Shown here in pieces: positions 9,463 to 19,164 of a stretch of DNA of 64,000 nucleotides. The DNA lies in contig JAFKLT010000040.1 in NCBI GenBank assembly GCA_017309275.1, forward strand, positions 28,011 through 92,010, read 5' to 3'. Each line of letters starts with the position of its first letter. Within the stretch, counting starts at the first letter, position 1. This stretch comes from Sphingomonadales bacterium (GTDB lineage Bacteria > Pseudomonadota > Alphaproteobacteria > Sphingomonadales > Sphingomonadaceae). Below the pieces are notes generated by a model. It was not told the DNA's origin, did no database searches, and was given only the letters and a program-made list of their open reading frames with translations. The translations under genes and the position numbers were made by a program.

Positions 9463-10227
9463 ATGACCAAAACTCTCGAAGGGCGCGTCGCGCTCGTCAC
9501 CGGCGCGTCGCGCGGGCTTGGCCGTGAAATCGCGCAGCGGTTCGCCGCCGCCGGCGTCGCGGTCGCACTGCTCGACCGCAAGGCGCATTGGGCCGACGAT
9601 CTGGTCGCCGAAATCCAGGCGGCGGGCGGCAAGGCGATCTCGCTCGGCTGCGACGTATCCGATCGCGCAGCGCTGACCGCCGCGTTCGAAAGCGCCGCCG
9701 TCGCACTTGGCGGGATCGACATCGTCGTCAACAATGCGATGTGGACCAAATATGCCGCGATCGAGGATATCGACGAAGAAAGCCTCGACCGCATGCTCGG
9801 CGTCGGAATCGCCGGAATCATCTGGGGCACGCAGGCCGCCGCCGCGACGATGCGCGCCAAGGGCAAGGGCGGCGCGATCATCAACATCGCGTCGGTGTCG
9901 GCGCACCTCGGCCTTCCCAACGCGATGGTCTATTGCGGGATAAAGGCGGCTGTCGAAGGCATGACGCGATCGTCGGCGATCGAACTGGCGTCCGCGGGAA
10001 TCCGCGTCAACGCCGTCGCTCCCTCGACCGTCGCGACCGAAGGCGTGCGGGCGATGCTGGACGACGCGACCTTTGAAGCGCGCGTCGCAAGCACGCCGCT
10101 CGGCCGCCTCGGCGAAACGGCCGACATTGCCGAGGCGGTGCTCTTCTTCGCCGATTCCACGCGGTCGGGGTTCGTCACCGGCCAGTCGCTGCTGGTCGAC
10201 GGCGGCATTTCGATCGCGCTGCGCTGA
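9463..10227 (+). CDS. SDR family NAD(P)-dependent oxidoreductase
   Basis: A 254-residue classical short-chain dehydrogenase. The cofactor motif TGASRGLG is at about 14-21, NNA at about 90, and the catalytic Ser in IASVSAH with YCGIK as the YxxxK pair; the C-terminal G-Q-S-L-L-V-D-G-G motif is typical. It would oxidise an alcohol or reduce a ketone intermediate. A GGGGAC ribosome site precedes the ATG. It is convergent with the SMP-30 gene, 4 nt away. Confidence 0.92.
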   Translation: MTKTLEGRVALVTGASRGLGREIAQRFAAAGVAVALLDRKAHWADDLVAEIQAAGGKAISLGCDVSDRAALTAAFESAAVALGGIDIVVNNAMWTKYAAIEDIDEESLDRMLGVGIAGIIWGTQAAAATMRAKGKGGAIINIASVSAHLGLPNAMVYCGIKAAVEGMTRSSAIELASAGIRVNAVAPSTVATEGVRAMLDDATFEARVASTPLGRLGETADIAEAVLFFADSTRSGFVTGQSLLVDGGISIALR

Positions 10228-10231
10228 TCGG

Positions 10232-11098
10232 TCAGCGATAAATGCCTTCGGCGATCCCGGGGACACCCAGTCCCCGGATCGCCGTGATCCGCCCGGCATC
10301 GGGATGGTCGGCGACCAGGCGGTGGCCCGAATTGGCGATGCTCGTCAGATAGAGCGTCTCCAGGTTCGGGCCGCCGAACGCCGGGCACGACGGATAGGGC
10401 AGCGGCACCGGGATCGACCGCAACAGCGTCCCGTCGGGCGCATAACAGCCGACCGCCTGCGCGAGCACCAGCGCAACCCAGATACGCCCCTCGGCATCGA
10501 CCGTCGCGCCGTCGGCGCCCGATCCATGGTCGCGGCAATCGACCAGGTCGTGGCGCGGGCCAATCCGGCCGCTCGCCTGGTCATAGTCATAGCGCCGGAG
10601 CATCCCGTCGAGGCTGTCGGCAAAGTAGAGCGTGTCGCCGTCGGGCGAGAAGCAGAGTGCGTTGCCGATCCCGATGCCGCGCTCGATCTGTTCGGCGGTG
10701 CCGTCGGCGTCGAGCCGGAACAGTGCCCCCGTCCCCGCGGCGTCGCCGGTGCGCATCGATGCCGCGAGAAAGCGGCCTGTCCGGTCCGCCTTGCCGTCGT
10801 TGAGGCGCGTCTCCGCCGCCATGGCGGGGCGCACGATCGGATCGACATCTCCGGTTTCGAAATGGAAGCGATAGAAGCCGTCGGCCAGCGCGACGATCAG
10901 CCCGTCCGCCGCAAGCCCGATGCTGCCGATCGGCTGATCGAGCGTCCATTCGGCCTGCTCGCGCCCTTCCGCATCGCTGGAACAGAGGCGGCCGGCGGCC
11001 GAATCGACCCACCATAAGCGCGCGCTTCGATGGTCCCACAGCGGGCTTTCGCCAAGACCGGCGACGCCGGCATCCAACAGATCGATTTCGACGGGCAT
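10232..11098 (-). CDS. SMP-30/gluconolactonase family lactonase
   Basis: A 288-residue six-bladed beta-propeller of the SMP-30/gluconolactonase family. Diagnostic stretches are GLGESPLWDHRSARLWWVD, LNDGKADRTGRF and NALCFSPDGDTLYFADS, which carry metal-binding Glu, Asn and Asp residues. These are divalent-metal lactone hydrolases. In a cluster with a Baeyer-Villiger-type enzyme, hydrolysis of the lactone product is an attractive but unproven role. Confidence 0.85.
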   Translation of the reverse strand: MPVEIDLLDAGVAGLGESPLWDHRSARLWWVDSAAGRLCSSDAEGREQAEWTLDQPIGSIGLAADGLIVALADGFYRFHFETGDVDPIVRPAMAAETRLNDGKADRTGRFLAASMRTGDAAGTGALFRLDADGTAEQIERGIGIGNALCFSPDGDTLYFADSLDGMLRRYDYDQASGRIGPRHDLVDCRDHGSGADGATVDAEGRIWVALVLAQAVGCYAPDGTLLRSIPVPLPYPSCPAFGGPNLETLYLTSIANSGHRLVADHPDAGRITAIRGLGVPGIAEGIYR

Positions 11099-11189
11099 AT
11101 GCTCTCCTGTTCGGACGCGACGATAGGCGTACGGACGGCGCGCGCACCGGCCGACGCATCCCGCGTCCCGCTTATTTCAAATAGGATGG

Positions 11190-11999
11190 TTATTCGGCGG
11201 CGATCGCCAGATCGTCGAGCCCTTCGTCGCCATCGCCCCGTGCGTCCTGCGGGAAGCGCCGGTGAAACTCGGCGATCGTCTCGCGTATCAGGTCGACATA
11301 TTCGGCGCGGCGCGGCGACAGCCGCTCGGTCGTGCCGCCGATGCCGATGACCAGGGGAATGCCGTGGATGCTTTCGCCCAGCGGCATCGCGATCGACGCG
11401 ATCCCGGGCACCGGATGCTCGGGCCAATAGCAATAGCCGGTGTGCCGGATCCAGCGGATGCGGCTCATCACATCCTCCAGCGCGATCCGCCGGTCGGGAT
11501 TGAGCTCGTAATAATTCGAATAGCGATAGATCTTGTCGATCTCGCGGTCGCGCATCCGGCTCATCAGCGCCATGCCCGACGTCGCATCCAACATCAGGCG
11601 CATCTCGCCCGGATTGGGCGGCCGCTTGTGCGGGTGGTCGGGCACGCGCATCATCACATATTGGATGAACAGGTCGTTCTGCGTGACCAGGACGATCGTT
11701 TCGTCGGTCTTGCGGAAAAGCTCGTCGATCAGCCAGTTGTAGCCGCTGCCGAACGCGACATGGCCATAAAGCCAGCTGCCGAGCGAGGCGACCTGCAAGG
11801 TCGGCAGATAGGTGCGCGTGTTGCGATTATAATTGAGATAGCCCTCGATCACCATGCTCTTGAGCAGGTTCGTCGTGCTCGATTGCGGATAGCCGAGCGC
11901 CAAATAGATTTCGTTAAGGCGCAGCGGCGTGCGGCGGTCGCGGAACAATTCGAGCACTTCGAAAGTGCGCGAGGCCGATTTGACTGGTTTTCTCTTCAT
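11190..11999 (-). CDS. IclR-family transcriptional regulator
   Basis: A 269-residue regulator. The N-terminal winged helix is visible (SASRTFEVLELF, then QSSTTNLLKSMVIEGYL as the recognition region), and the C-terminal effector domain includes ATSGMALMS and SIAMPLGESIHGIPLVIGIGG. It is the only transcription factor in the host cluster, so it is the best candidate for the dyads at 7048, 12134, 13121, 16946 and 19784. One of these, a perfect palindrome, lies about 130 nt upstream of its own start, suggesting autoregulation. Confidence 0.87.
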   Translation of the reverse strand: MKRKPVKSASRTFEVLELFRDRRTPLRLNEIYLALGYPQSSTTNLLKSMVIEGYLNYNRNTRTYLPTLQVASLGSWLYGHVAFGSGYNWLIDELFRKTDETIVLVTQNDLFIQYVMMRVPDHPHKRPPNPGEMRLMLDATSGMALMSRMRDREIDKIYRYSNYYELNPDRRIALEDVMSRIRWIRHTGYCYWPEHPVPGIASIAMPLGESIHGIPLVIGIGGTTERLSPRRAEYVDLIRETIAEFHRRFPQDARGDGDEGLDDLAIAAE

Positions 12000-12131
12000 C
12001 TCTCCACCCCAACAACGGAAGGCGCACGCGCCTCATGCGGTCGGTCCAACTGCCGTGTGCAACGGTCTCTGCTGTCGCGCATCATAACTTCAAAGACCGC
12101 AAGGCGGCCCAAACCGCCGATCCGGCGGATC

Positions 12132-12149
12132 ATATCACATATGTGATAT
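12132..12149. promoter_or_regulatory. perfect 18-bp palindrome, putative regulator operator
   Basis: ATATCACATATGTGATAT is a perfect inverted repeat upstream of the iclR-type gene. Its core ATCAC-ATAT-GTGAT is the most symmetric member of the five-site family. Confidence 0.6.
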
Positions 12150-12160
12150 CGGGGCGACCG

Positions 12161-13030
12161 TCAGATGCGGGCGGTCGCGGCGTTCAGATGGGCGGAAATC
12201 CGTTCGCCCCAGGCGCGCCGCAACCGCGGCGGACCGTCATGTCCCATTGTCTCGTCGATCTCGATGACGGCATCGGGGATCGCCTCCGCGGTCTCTATCG
12301 CGCGCGCCAGCGGGATGACCTTGTCGTGGCGTCCGTGGATGACGAGTGTCGGCACCCGAACGGCGCCGAGCGCGGCGCGAAGGTCGGGCGCGGCAAGGCT
12401 CGCGGCGAAATGCCGGGCGGTTCCCCCGCGATGGATGCCGTGCCGCCATGCGATACGCGCCTCGTCGGCCACGCGCACGGCATCCCGATCCTCCGCCATG
12501 CCATTGGCCTCTGCGACGCCAAGCTGGCGCGTGACATAGCCGTCCTCGTCGGGAATATGCTCGGCCATCAGCCGGTCGAGCGCGGCGTCGGGGATGACGT
12601 CGGCCATCGATCGGCTCATCGCCATGATCAGCGCAAGGCTTGCGACGCGGTCGGGGTGCTGGACCGCGAGCTGCTGCGCGACCAGCCCGCCGATCGATCG
12701 GCCGACGAAATGCGCGCGATCCACCCCTTCGGCCGCCATCACCGCGATCACGTCGCCCGCCATGTCGGCAATGCCATAGGGCGGCTTCGCATCGCCAGCC
12801 CTGATCGCGTGAAGGTCCAGGGCGGCATCGACGAATGTCACCGAACGGCCGGTGTCGCGACTGTCGATCCGGATCGGGACGAAGCCGGCAGCGACGAGCG
12901 GCGCGCAAAAGAGGTGGTCGAAATCGGTCGACGGCCGCCCGGCACCGGCGAGCAGGATCACGGCGGGGCCATCGCCTCCGGCCATGCGCTCATAATGGAT
13001 GCTGGCGGATCCGTTGGTTGCGAAGGCCAT
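12161..13030 (-). CDS. alpha/beta hydrolase
   Basis: A 289-residue alpha/beta-hydrolase. The nucleophile elbow is GRSIGG (FVGRSIGGLVAQQLA), an oxyanion segment is LLAGAGRPSTDF, a late acid strand reads TLVIHGRHDKVIPL, and the catalytic His is in MGHDGPP near the C-terminus. It would hydrolyse an ester, lactone or C-C bond in the pathway. The start at 13030 is the first in-frame ATG that gives the family N-terminus; the longer reading to 13210 enters the divergent promoter region. Confidence 0.86.
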   Translation of the reverse strand: MAFATNGSASIHYERMAGGDGPAVILLAGAGRPSTDFDHLFCAPLVAAGFVPIRIDSRDTGRSVTFVDAALDLHAIRAGDAKPPYGIADMAGDVIAVMAAEGVDRAHFVGRSIGGLVAQQLAVQHPDRVASLALIMAMSRSMADVIPDAALDRLMAEHIPDEDGYVTRQLGVAEANGMAEDRDAVRVADEARIAWRHGIHRGGTARHFAASLAAPDLRAALGAVRVPTLVIHGRHDKVIPLARAIETAEAIPDAVIEIDETMGHDGPPRLRRAWGERISAHLNAATARI

Positions 13031-13120
13031 GCCCGATCCTCTCCGTCCGATCATTCCGTGCATCCGCCTGTGATCGGCCGGGCGCATCGAGGCGAGGATC
13101 GCGGGCGGACCGACCGACAA

Positions 13121-13134
13121 ATCAGCATGGGGAT
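13121..13134. promoter_or_regulatory. weaker regulon operator
   Basis: ATCAGCATGGGGAT is a degenerate dyad in the divergent gap between the hydrolase and MFS genes. Read on the minus strand it is ATCCC-CATG-CTGAT. Flanking bases GGATAATCGC resemble the site at 19784 read on its minus strand. Confidence 0.35.
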
Positions 13135-13231
13135 AATCGCGCCCCGAAGCATCGCCGGCCCTGCGCGCGGCCGCCCAGCCCCTAGGGTGTCCGCCATGAC
13201 CGACGGGCAAGCGCCCGCGATGGAGAGGCGA

Positions 13232-14560
13232 ATGACCGGCACCACCACCACCCCGATCGATGACGCGGCGCCCGTGCGCATGCCCTATGGCCCGCTGTTC
13301 CTGCTGATGATCGTCTATGCGTTCAACATGCTCGACCGGCAGATCGTGACGATCCTCGTCGAACCGATGAAGGCCGACCTCGGCCTGGCCGACTGGCAGA
13401 TCGGGATGATCAGCGGCCTCGCCTTCGCGCTCTTCTATACGTTGCTAGGCATTCCGCTCGCGCGCATCGCCGATCGCGGGAATCGCGTCGGGATGATCGC
13501 GATCGCGTTGTTCGTCTGGAGCGGTTTTACCGCGCTGTGCGGCCTTGCGCGCAACTTTACCGAACTGCTGCTCGCGCGGATCGGCGTCGGGGTCGGCGAA
13601 GCCGGCTGCACCCCCGCCGCGCACAGCTTGATCACCGATTATGTCCCGCGCGAACAGCGCGGCCGCGCGCTGGCGCTCTATTCGCTCGGCGTGCCGGTCG
13701 GCTCGCTCGCGGGGCTGGTTCTCGGCGGCATATTGCTCGCGAGCCTCGGCTGGCGCGCCGCCTTCCTGATCGCGGGCATTCCCGGCATCCTGCTGGCGGC
13801 GATCGTCTGGTTCACGCTCGACGAGCCGCGCAAGCGCACGATCGCGGTCCAGGCCGCCACGCCGCACATGCCGCTGGGCGAAGTGCTCGCGACGCTCCGC
13901 CGGCTGCCGAGCTTCTGGCTTATCTCGTTCGGCACGGCGATGGGCGCGTTCGGCTATTATGGCCAGGCATCCTTCTTCGGCTCGCTCTACATGCGCACCC
14001 ATGTCGCGGGGATCGACGCGATGGCGGCGAGTTGGGGCGTGCCGGCGACGGTGTTCCTGGGAATCAGCCTGGGCCTGATCGTCGGGCTGGTCGGCATGGT
14101 GGGGACTTTCGTCGGCGGCCAGCTCGCCGATCGCGCCGCCCGGCGCGGGATCCAAGGCTATACGCTGGTCCCTTCTACCTCGCTCGTCGTGGCAGCACCG
14201 CTCTTCGCAGGCGCGGCGCTCGCCGATACGGTGCCGCTGTCCTTCGCTTTTCTGAGCGGCGCGATCTTCGTCCACGCGCTGAATTATGGATCGGTCTTTG
14301 CCTCGGTCCAGACGCTCGTCCCGCCGCGCGTGCGCGCGATGGCGGCGGCGGTGCAATTGTTCGTCACCAACGCGATCGGTCTGGCGCTCGGCCCCCTGTT
14401 CGTCGGCGTCGCGAGCGACCTGCTCGCTCCTGCGCTGGGCAGCGAACAGGGGCTGCGCGCCGCGATGGCGCTCGTCGCGCTGCCGCTCGCGGTCGGGTCG
14501 CTGCTCTTCTGGCTCGCCGGCCGCCGCATCGCGGCCGACGAGGCGCGCGAGACAGCCTAG
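13232..14560 (+). CDS. MFS transporter
   Basis: A 442-residue major facilitator superfamily transporter with about twelve hydrophobic segments. MFS signatures include NMLDRQIV in helix 1, the loop 2-3 motif PLARIADRGNR, and PREQRGRALALYSLGVPVGS. It resembles spinster-type bacterial carriers and probably moves the substrate or an acid intermediate across the inner membrane. The ATG at 13232 is favoured by GGAGAGG 5 nt upstream; in-frame ATGs at 13196 and 13220 are possible. The gene ends convergent with, and overlapping by 4 nt, the acyl-CoA dehydrogenase gene. Confidence 0.88.
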   Translation: MTGTTTTPIDDAAPVRMPYGPLFLLMIVYAFNMLDRQIVTILVEPMKADLGLADWQIGMISGLAFALFYTLLGIPLARIADRGNRVGMIAIALFVWSGFTALCGLARNFTELLLARIGVGVGEAGCTPAAHSLITDYVPREQRGRALALYSLGVPVGSLAGLVLGGILLASLGWRAAFLIAGIPGILLAAIVWFTLDEPRKRTIAVQAATPHMPLGEVLATLRRLPSFWLISFGTAMGAFGYYGQASFFGSLYMRTHVAGIDAMAASWGVPATVFLGISLGLIVGLVGMVGTFVGGQLADRAARRGIQGYTLVPSTSLVVAAPLFAGAALADTVPLSFAFLSGAIFVHALNYGSVFASVQTLVPPRVRAMAAAVQLFVTNAIGLALGPLFVGVASDLLAPALGSEQGLRAAMALVALPLAVGSLLFWLAGRRIAADEARETA

Positions 14561-15669
14561 CGCGTCAATTCGGCGAAGCGCGCCTTGTGATGGTCGCGGT
14601 CGCCATGCGCCAAGTCGAGCATCATCTGGCGGCGCAAATGGTGGCTGACGACCAGCTCCTCGCTGGTCCCGACGCCGCCGTGGAGCTGCACCGCCTGCTG
14701 CGCCACCGCGATGCCGCATTGCGCGACGCGCACTTTCGCAGCGGCGATCAGCGAAGAGGCCGCGCCGCCGCTGGCAAGCTGTGACGCGGCGACCATCGTC
14801 AGCGCGCGCGCTTCCTCGCATGCGACGCTCATGTCGACGACCTTGTGCTGGACGACCTGAAAGCTGCCGATGGGCGCGCCGAACTGCTGCCGCGTGCGGA
14901 CATAGTCGAGCGTTGCCGCCACCGCGGCCTCCATCGACCCCACCGCTTCCGCCAGATGCGCGACGATTGCGCGATCGAGCGCGGCGTCGATACGGTCCGC
15001 TGCGCCGCCGATCGCACCGACCGGGATCGCCGCGACATCGACCAGATCGAGGCTGCAATGCCGATGCCCGTCGACCGAACGGAAACGGCGGACGGTCAGG
15101 CCGTCGGCGCTGCGCGGGACGAGGAACAGGCTGACGCCTTCGCGTTCGCCCGAAACGCCGGCCGTCCGCGCCGACACCAGATACCAGTCGGCGTCGGCCC
15201 CGTCCTCGACATGCGCCTTGCCGCCCGTCACGTTGAACCGGTCGCCGTCGGCCTGTGCCGCGGCCCTGATCGATGCGACGTCAAAGCCCTCATCCTCGAT
15301 CAGCGCGGCGGCGATGCGCACCTGGCCCGTCCCGACCTGTTCGAGCAGCGCGGTGCAATGAGCGCCGCCATCCTGCATCAGGGCGGGCGCCAACACGCAA
15401 TGACTGACATAGGCCTCGGTCATCAGGTGGCGGCCAAAGCCCTCCATGATCGCCATGATCTCGACCGGACCGCCGCCGAGGCCGCCATCGCTCTCCGCGA
15501 TCGGCAGCATCAGCCAGCCGAGTTCGGCCATCTGCGCCCAGCGCCGCGCGGTACCCTCGGCCCCTTCGGCCAGCCGTTTCAGCCGATCGGCTGCGCTCCA
15601 TTGCTCCTCGCCGAAACGCTCGACACTGTCGCGCAGCATCTGCTGCTCGTCGTTGAACGCGAACTGCAT
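14557..15669 (-). CDS. acyl-CoA dehydrogenase, smaller subunit-like
   Basis: A 370-residue acyl-CoA dehydrogenase-fold flavoprotein: N-terminal helical domain (FNDEQQMLRDSVERF), middle beta domain, and a C-terminal part with QQAVQLHGGVGTSEEL. It is adjacent to a second, slightly longer dehydrogenase in the same unit (13-nt gap). Such adjacent pairs form alpha2-beta2 enzymes in steroid side-chain catabolism, where only one subunit carries the catalytic base; that arrangement here is inference. Confidence 0.9.
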   Translation of the reverse strand: MQFAFNDEQQMLRDSVERFGEEQWSAADRLKRLAEGAEGTARRWAQMAELGWLMLPIAESDGGLGGGPVEIMAIMEGFGRHLMTEAYVSHCVLAPALMQDGGAHCTALLEQVGTGQVRIAAALIEDEGFDVASIRAAAQADGDRFNVTGGKAHVEDGADADWYLVSARTAGVSGEREGVSLFLVPRSADGLTVRRFRSVDGHRHCSLDLVDVAAIPVGAIGGAADRIDAALDRAIVAHLAEAVGSMEAAVAATLDYVRTRQQFGAPIGSFQVVQHKVVDMSVACEEARALTMVAASQLASGGAASSLIAAAKVRVAQCGIAVAQQAVQLHGGVGTSEELVVSHHLRRQMMLDLAHGDRDHHKARFAELTR

Positions 15670-15681
15670 CGATCTTCTCCC

Positions 15682-16863
15682 TCAAAGCCCCAGCGCGCGG
15701 CGCGCGATGATGTTGCGCTGGATTTCGCTCGACCCGCCATAGATGGTGGTGACGCGCGCATAGAGCGCGCCCTGCAGCGCGAGCGGCATGTCCTGCGGCG
15801 GCGCGGCGCCCTCGTCGAGCGCAGCGAAATGCTGCGCCTTCGGTCCCAGCGCCTCGACCCACAGCGCGGTCGCCTGTTGCGTCAGTTCGGACCAGCGCAG
15901 CTTGACCATCGATCCCCGTGGCCCCGAATCGGCCCCCGCCGCCGCATCGGCCATCAGGCGAAGCACCATCGCCTGCACCGCCAGCGCCTCGATCTCGACC
16001 TGCGCCAGCTTGGCGCGGAACTCGGGCTTGTCGATCAGCAGGCCGCCCGTCGTCCGGCGGCGCGTCGCGGCTTCGCGCACGGCGCGCAGCGTCTGCGGCA
16101 GGAACATCGCGGTCGCCGCCGCGACCATGCGCTCGCGGTCGAGCAGCACCTTGCCGTAATTCCAGCCCATGCCCTCTTCACCGACCAGATTGGCGGCGGG
16201 AATGCGCACATCGTCGAGGAACACCTCGTTCGTGTGATGCTTTTCGTCGAGCGTGTGGATCGGGCTGATGCGGATACCGGGCGTATCCATGTCGACCAGC
16301 ATCAGCGAGATGCCCTGCTGCCGCCGCCCCTCGGTCGAGGTCCGGGCGAGCACGAACATCCGGTCCGCGACGTGCGCGTAGCTGGTCCACATCTTGTGGC
16401 CGTTGATCACATAATCGTCGCCGTCGCGCGTCGCGCGGGTGCGCAGCGCGGCAAGGTCGGACCCGGCGCCGGGTTCCGAATAGCCCTGGCACCACCAATC
16501 CTCGCCGGAGATGATGCGCGGCAGGTAGAAATCCTTCTGCGCCTGGCTGCCATAGGTGAAGATGATCGGCCCGATCAGCTCCAGGCCCTGGTGGAACTGT
16601 GCCGGCGCATCGGCGGCCGAAGCCTCCGACCAGAAAATGTGAAGCTGCTGCGGCGTCCAGCCGGTGCCGCCATATTCCTTGGGCCAGGTCGGCGCGCCCC
16701 AGCCGCGATCGGCGAGGCGGCGCTGATAGGCGACAAGATTTTCGGGCGACAGGCGCAGGCCCGCGCGAACGGTCGTCTTCCACTCTTCGGGGATCGAGTC
16801 CGCGAAGAAGGCACGCACCTCCTGCTGAAAAGCCCGGTCTTCCGGGGCGAGATCCAGATTCAT
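15682..16863 (-). CDS. acyl-CoA dehydrogenase, larger subunit-like
   Basis: A 393-residue acyl-CoA dehydrogenase. It has the N-terminal APEDRAFQQEVRAFFAD helix, the flavin/substrate segment WWCQGYSEPGAGSDLAALRTRA, and a C-terminal LYGGSSEIQRNIIARRAL motif. It oxidises an acyl-CoA to the enoyl-CoA. The ATG at 16863 has GGGAG about 8 nt upstream. It is first of the pair and divergent from an acyl-CoA ligase, with an operator-like dyad between them. Confidence 0.92.
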   Translation of the reverse strand: MNLDLAPEDRAFQQEVRAFFADSIPEEWKTTVRAGLRLSPENLVAYQRRLADRGWGAPTWPKEYGGTGWTPQQLHIFWSEASAADAPAQFHQGLELIGPIIFTYGSQAQKDFYLPRIISGEDWWCQGYSEPGAGSDLAALRTRATRDGDDYVINGHKMWTSYAHVADRMFVLARTSTEGRRQQGISLMLVDMDTPGIRISPIHTLDEKHHTNEVFLDDVRIPAANLVGEEGMGWNYGKVLLDRERMVAAATAMFLPQTLRAVREAATRRRTTGGLLIDKPEFRAKLAQVEIEALAVQAMVLRLMADAAAGADSGPRGSMVKLRWSELTQQATALWVEALGPKAQHFAALDEGAAPPQDMPLALQGALYARVTTIYGGSSEIQRNIIARRALGL

Positions 16864-16945
16864 CGTAGCGTCTCCCATCACTTGCACGCGGGCTTAGCCG
16901 CAGCACGCGCCCGCTGGCTCGCCGGGGGCGGATGGGCCCGCCAAT

Positions 16946-16959
16946 TTCGCAAATGTGAT
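16946..16959. promoter_or_regulatory. putative regulon operator
   Basis: TTCGCAAATGTGAT, one mismatch from ATCGC-N4-GTGAT, lies in the gap between the divergent dehydrogenase and ligase genes. Confidence 0.45.
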
Positions 16960-17048
16960 TGTCGCCGCGTGCGGGGTGCGGCGCTTCGCGCCAGCGTCGC
17001 GCTGGGCAATCGTCCTTTCCAATCAAGTCATTGAAAGGGAGATACGGG

Positions 17049-18701
17049 ATGCACGGCCTGATGCAGGCGCAGCAATTGACGACCGCGATGCTGATTCGCC
17101 ACGCGGCGACCAACCATCCGCGGCGCGAGATCGTCTCGCGGAGCGCGGACGGATCGCTGGTGCGATCGAACTGGCAAACGGTCGAACGCCACGCCCGCCA
17201 TATCGCCGCCGGCCTTGCCGACCTGGGTCTGCGCCCCGGCGACCGCGTCGCGACGCTGGCGTGGAACCGGCTGCCCCATCTGGAGCTCTATTATGGCGTC
17301 AGCGGCGCCGGAATGGTGCTTCATACCGTGAATCCGCGGCTGTTCCCCGAACAGATTCGCTACATCATCGATCATGGCGGCGCGCGCGTCCTGTGCATCG
17401 ATCCCGACCTGCTCGCCATCGTCGAGCCGATGCTGGCCGATCTGCCGAAGATCGAGCGCGTCATCGTCCTCTCCGATCAGGCCGACTTGCCCAAAACCGG
17501 CATCGCCGATCCGATTTCGTATCAGAGCCTCATCGCCGGGCCGCGCGCGATCGACGGATGGCCCGATATCGACGAGAACAGCGCCAGCGCGCTTTGCTAT
17601 ACCAGTGGAACCACCGGCAATCCCAAGGGCGTGCTCTACAGCCACCGGTCGACCGTGCTGCATGCGATGAGCGCGCTGGCGAACGACAGCATGTCGCTGG
17701 GTGCCGCCGATTCGATCCTGGTCGTCACCCCGCTGTTTCACGTCAACGCGTGGGGCATTCCCTATTCGGCCGCGATGGCCGGGTCGAAGCTGGTTCTTCC
17801 CGGCTCGGCGCTCGACCCCGTCTCGCTCTTCGAACTGATGCGCGGAGAAGAGGTCAGCTTCTCGCTCGGCGTCCCGACGATCTGGTTCGCCTTTCTCGAC
17901 CATCTGGAGCGCGACCGGTCGCCCGAAGAGCGGCGGGCGCTGAAGCTCGATCGCATCTTCACCGGCGGCGCGGCGACGCCGCGGTCGCTGATCGAACGGT
18001 TCCGCGCCCTGCTCGGGGTCGAGACGATGCAGGCGTGGGGAATGACCGAAACGAGTCCTGTTGCGACCGTCTGTCGCCCGCTGGCGCACCACGCCGACCT
18101 GCCCGACGAGGCGCAGGTCGACCTTCGCGCGCTTCAGGGGCGCGCGGTCTTTGGCGTCGAACTGCGTATCGAGGACGAGGATGGGAGCGAACTGCCGCGC
18201 GACGGCGAAGCGGCCGGGCTGCTGAAAGTGCGCGGGCCGTGGGTGCTCAGCGCCTATCACGGCCAGCCCGCGGGCAGCGCGCTCGACGCCGACGGCTGGT
18301 TCGATACCGGCGACGTCGCAAGGATCGATCCCGACGGCTTTCTTCAGATCACCGACCGCGCCAAGGATGTCATCAAGTCGGGCGGCGAATGGATTTCATC
18401 GATCGACCTCGAAAATGCCGCCGTGGCGCACCCACAGGTCGCCGAGGCCGCGGTGATCGGCGTCGCACACCCCAAATGGCAGGAACGCCCGCTGCTGCTG
18501 GTACAGCTCCACCCCGGCGCGTCGTGCACGAAGGACGAGATCATGGCCTTTCTGGCCAAGAAGGTCGCCCGCTGGTGGCTGCCCGACGATATCCTGTTCG
18601 TCAACGCCCTGCCGCACACCGCGACCGGCAAATTGCTGAAGACCGAGCTTCGCAAGCGCCACGGCGATCATTTCGCCGCGGCGCCCGACGCCGTCACCTG
18701 A
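17049..18701 (+). CDS. long-chain-type acyl-CoA ligase (AMP-binding)
   Basis: A 550-residue ANL ligase: the phosphate loop reads [18 protein letters not shown], followed by the A5 region [12 protein letters not shown], the A8 region [16 protein letters not shown], and the catalytic lysine in [10 protein letters not shown]. It makes an acyl-CoA from an acid and ATP. It is distinct from the ligase at 4567-6162 and so probably acts on another intermediate. The ATG at 17049 has GGGAG upstream; longer readings lack a ribosome site. Its stop overlaps the convergent DUF3237 gene by 8 nt. Confidence 0.92.
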   Translation: MHGLMQAQQLTTAMLIRHAATNHPRREIVSRSADGSLVRSNWQTVERHARHIAAGLADLGLRPGDRVATLAWNRLPHLELYYGVSGAGMVLHTVNPRLFPEQIRYIIDHGGARVLCIDPDLLAIVEPMLADLPKIERVIVLSDQADLPKTGIADPISYQSLIAGPRAIDGWPDIDENSASALCYTSGTTGNPKGVLYSHRSTVLHAMSALANDSMSLGAADSILVVTPLFHVNAWGIPYSAAMAGSKLVLPGSALDPVSLFELMRGEEVSFSLGVPTIWFAFLDHLERDRSPEERRALKLDRIFTGGAATPRSLIERFRALLGVETMQAWGMTETSPVATVCRPLAHHADLPDEAQVDLRALQGRAVFGVELRIEDEDGSELPRDGEAAGLLKVRGPWVLSAYHGQPAGSALDADGWFDTGDVARIDPDGFLQITDRAKDVIKSGGEWISSIDLENAAVAHPQVAEAAVIGVAHPKWQERPLLLVQLHPGASCTKDEIMAFLAKKVARWWLPDDILFVNALPHTATGKLLKTELRKRHGDHFAAAPDAVT

Positions 18702-19164
18702 TCGCGAAGACGTGATACATCGGGCCGTCGTCGGTGCGCATGCCATTGGCGACGGCTACGACCCGGTTCAGCCAGTCATAATCGGGATGCGCGGTGACGA
18801 AACGCGGCGTCGTGCGAAGATAAAGGTCTTCGTACGGCCCGGGCTCGCGCCGCGCGAACCGCTGCGCCGCCTCGGGCGAGGTCGGGACGGTCAGCCCGGT
18901 ATAATGCATGGCGATCCGCGCGCCATCGTCGGTTTCCAGCGAGGTGCGGACGTCGATGATCATCGTCCCGTCGGCGCGCCACGTCACCCAGTCCGCCCCG
19001 TCGGGCATCACCCGGCCGCGCAGCCGCTCGCCCTCGAACGTCCCGCCGTGCACCGGGAATATCCCCAGCCGGCTTTCACCGCCGATCGGCTGCGCCTGAT
19101 CATAGGCGACGTTCAGCCGCATCACGAACAGCGGCTCCCACGCAAGCGTCTCGATTCCCATCAT
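18694..19164 (-). CDS. DUF3237 domain protein
   Basis: A 156-residue protein with the DUF3237 pattern: LFVMRLNVAYDQAQPIG, then GIFPVHGGTFEGERLRGRV, then GADWVTWRADG and YTGL. It is a small beta-barrel family of unknown biochemistry that is common in catabolic clusters. It is translationally coupled to the upstream SnoaL-like gene (ATGA at 19161-19164) and has a GGAGAGG ribosome site inside that gene. Confidence 0.82.
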   Translation of the reverse strand: MMGIETLAWEPLFVMRLNVAYDQAQPIGGESRLGIFPVHGGTFEGERLRGRVMPDGADWVTWRADGTMIIDVRTSLETDDGARIAMHYTGLTVPTSPEAAQRFARREPGPYEDLYLRTTPRFVTAHPDYDWLNRVVAVANGMRTDDGPMYHVFAIR

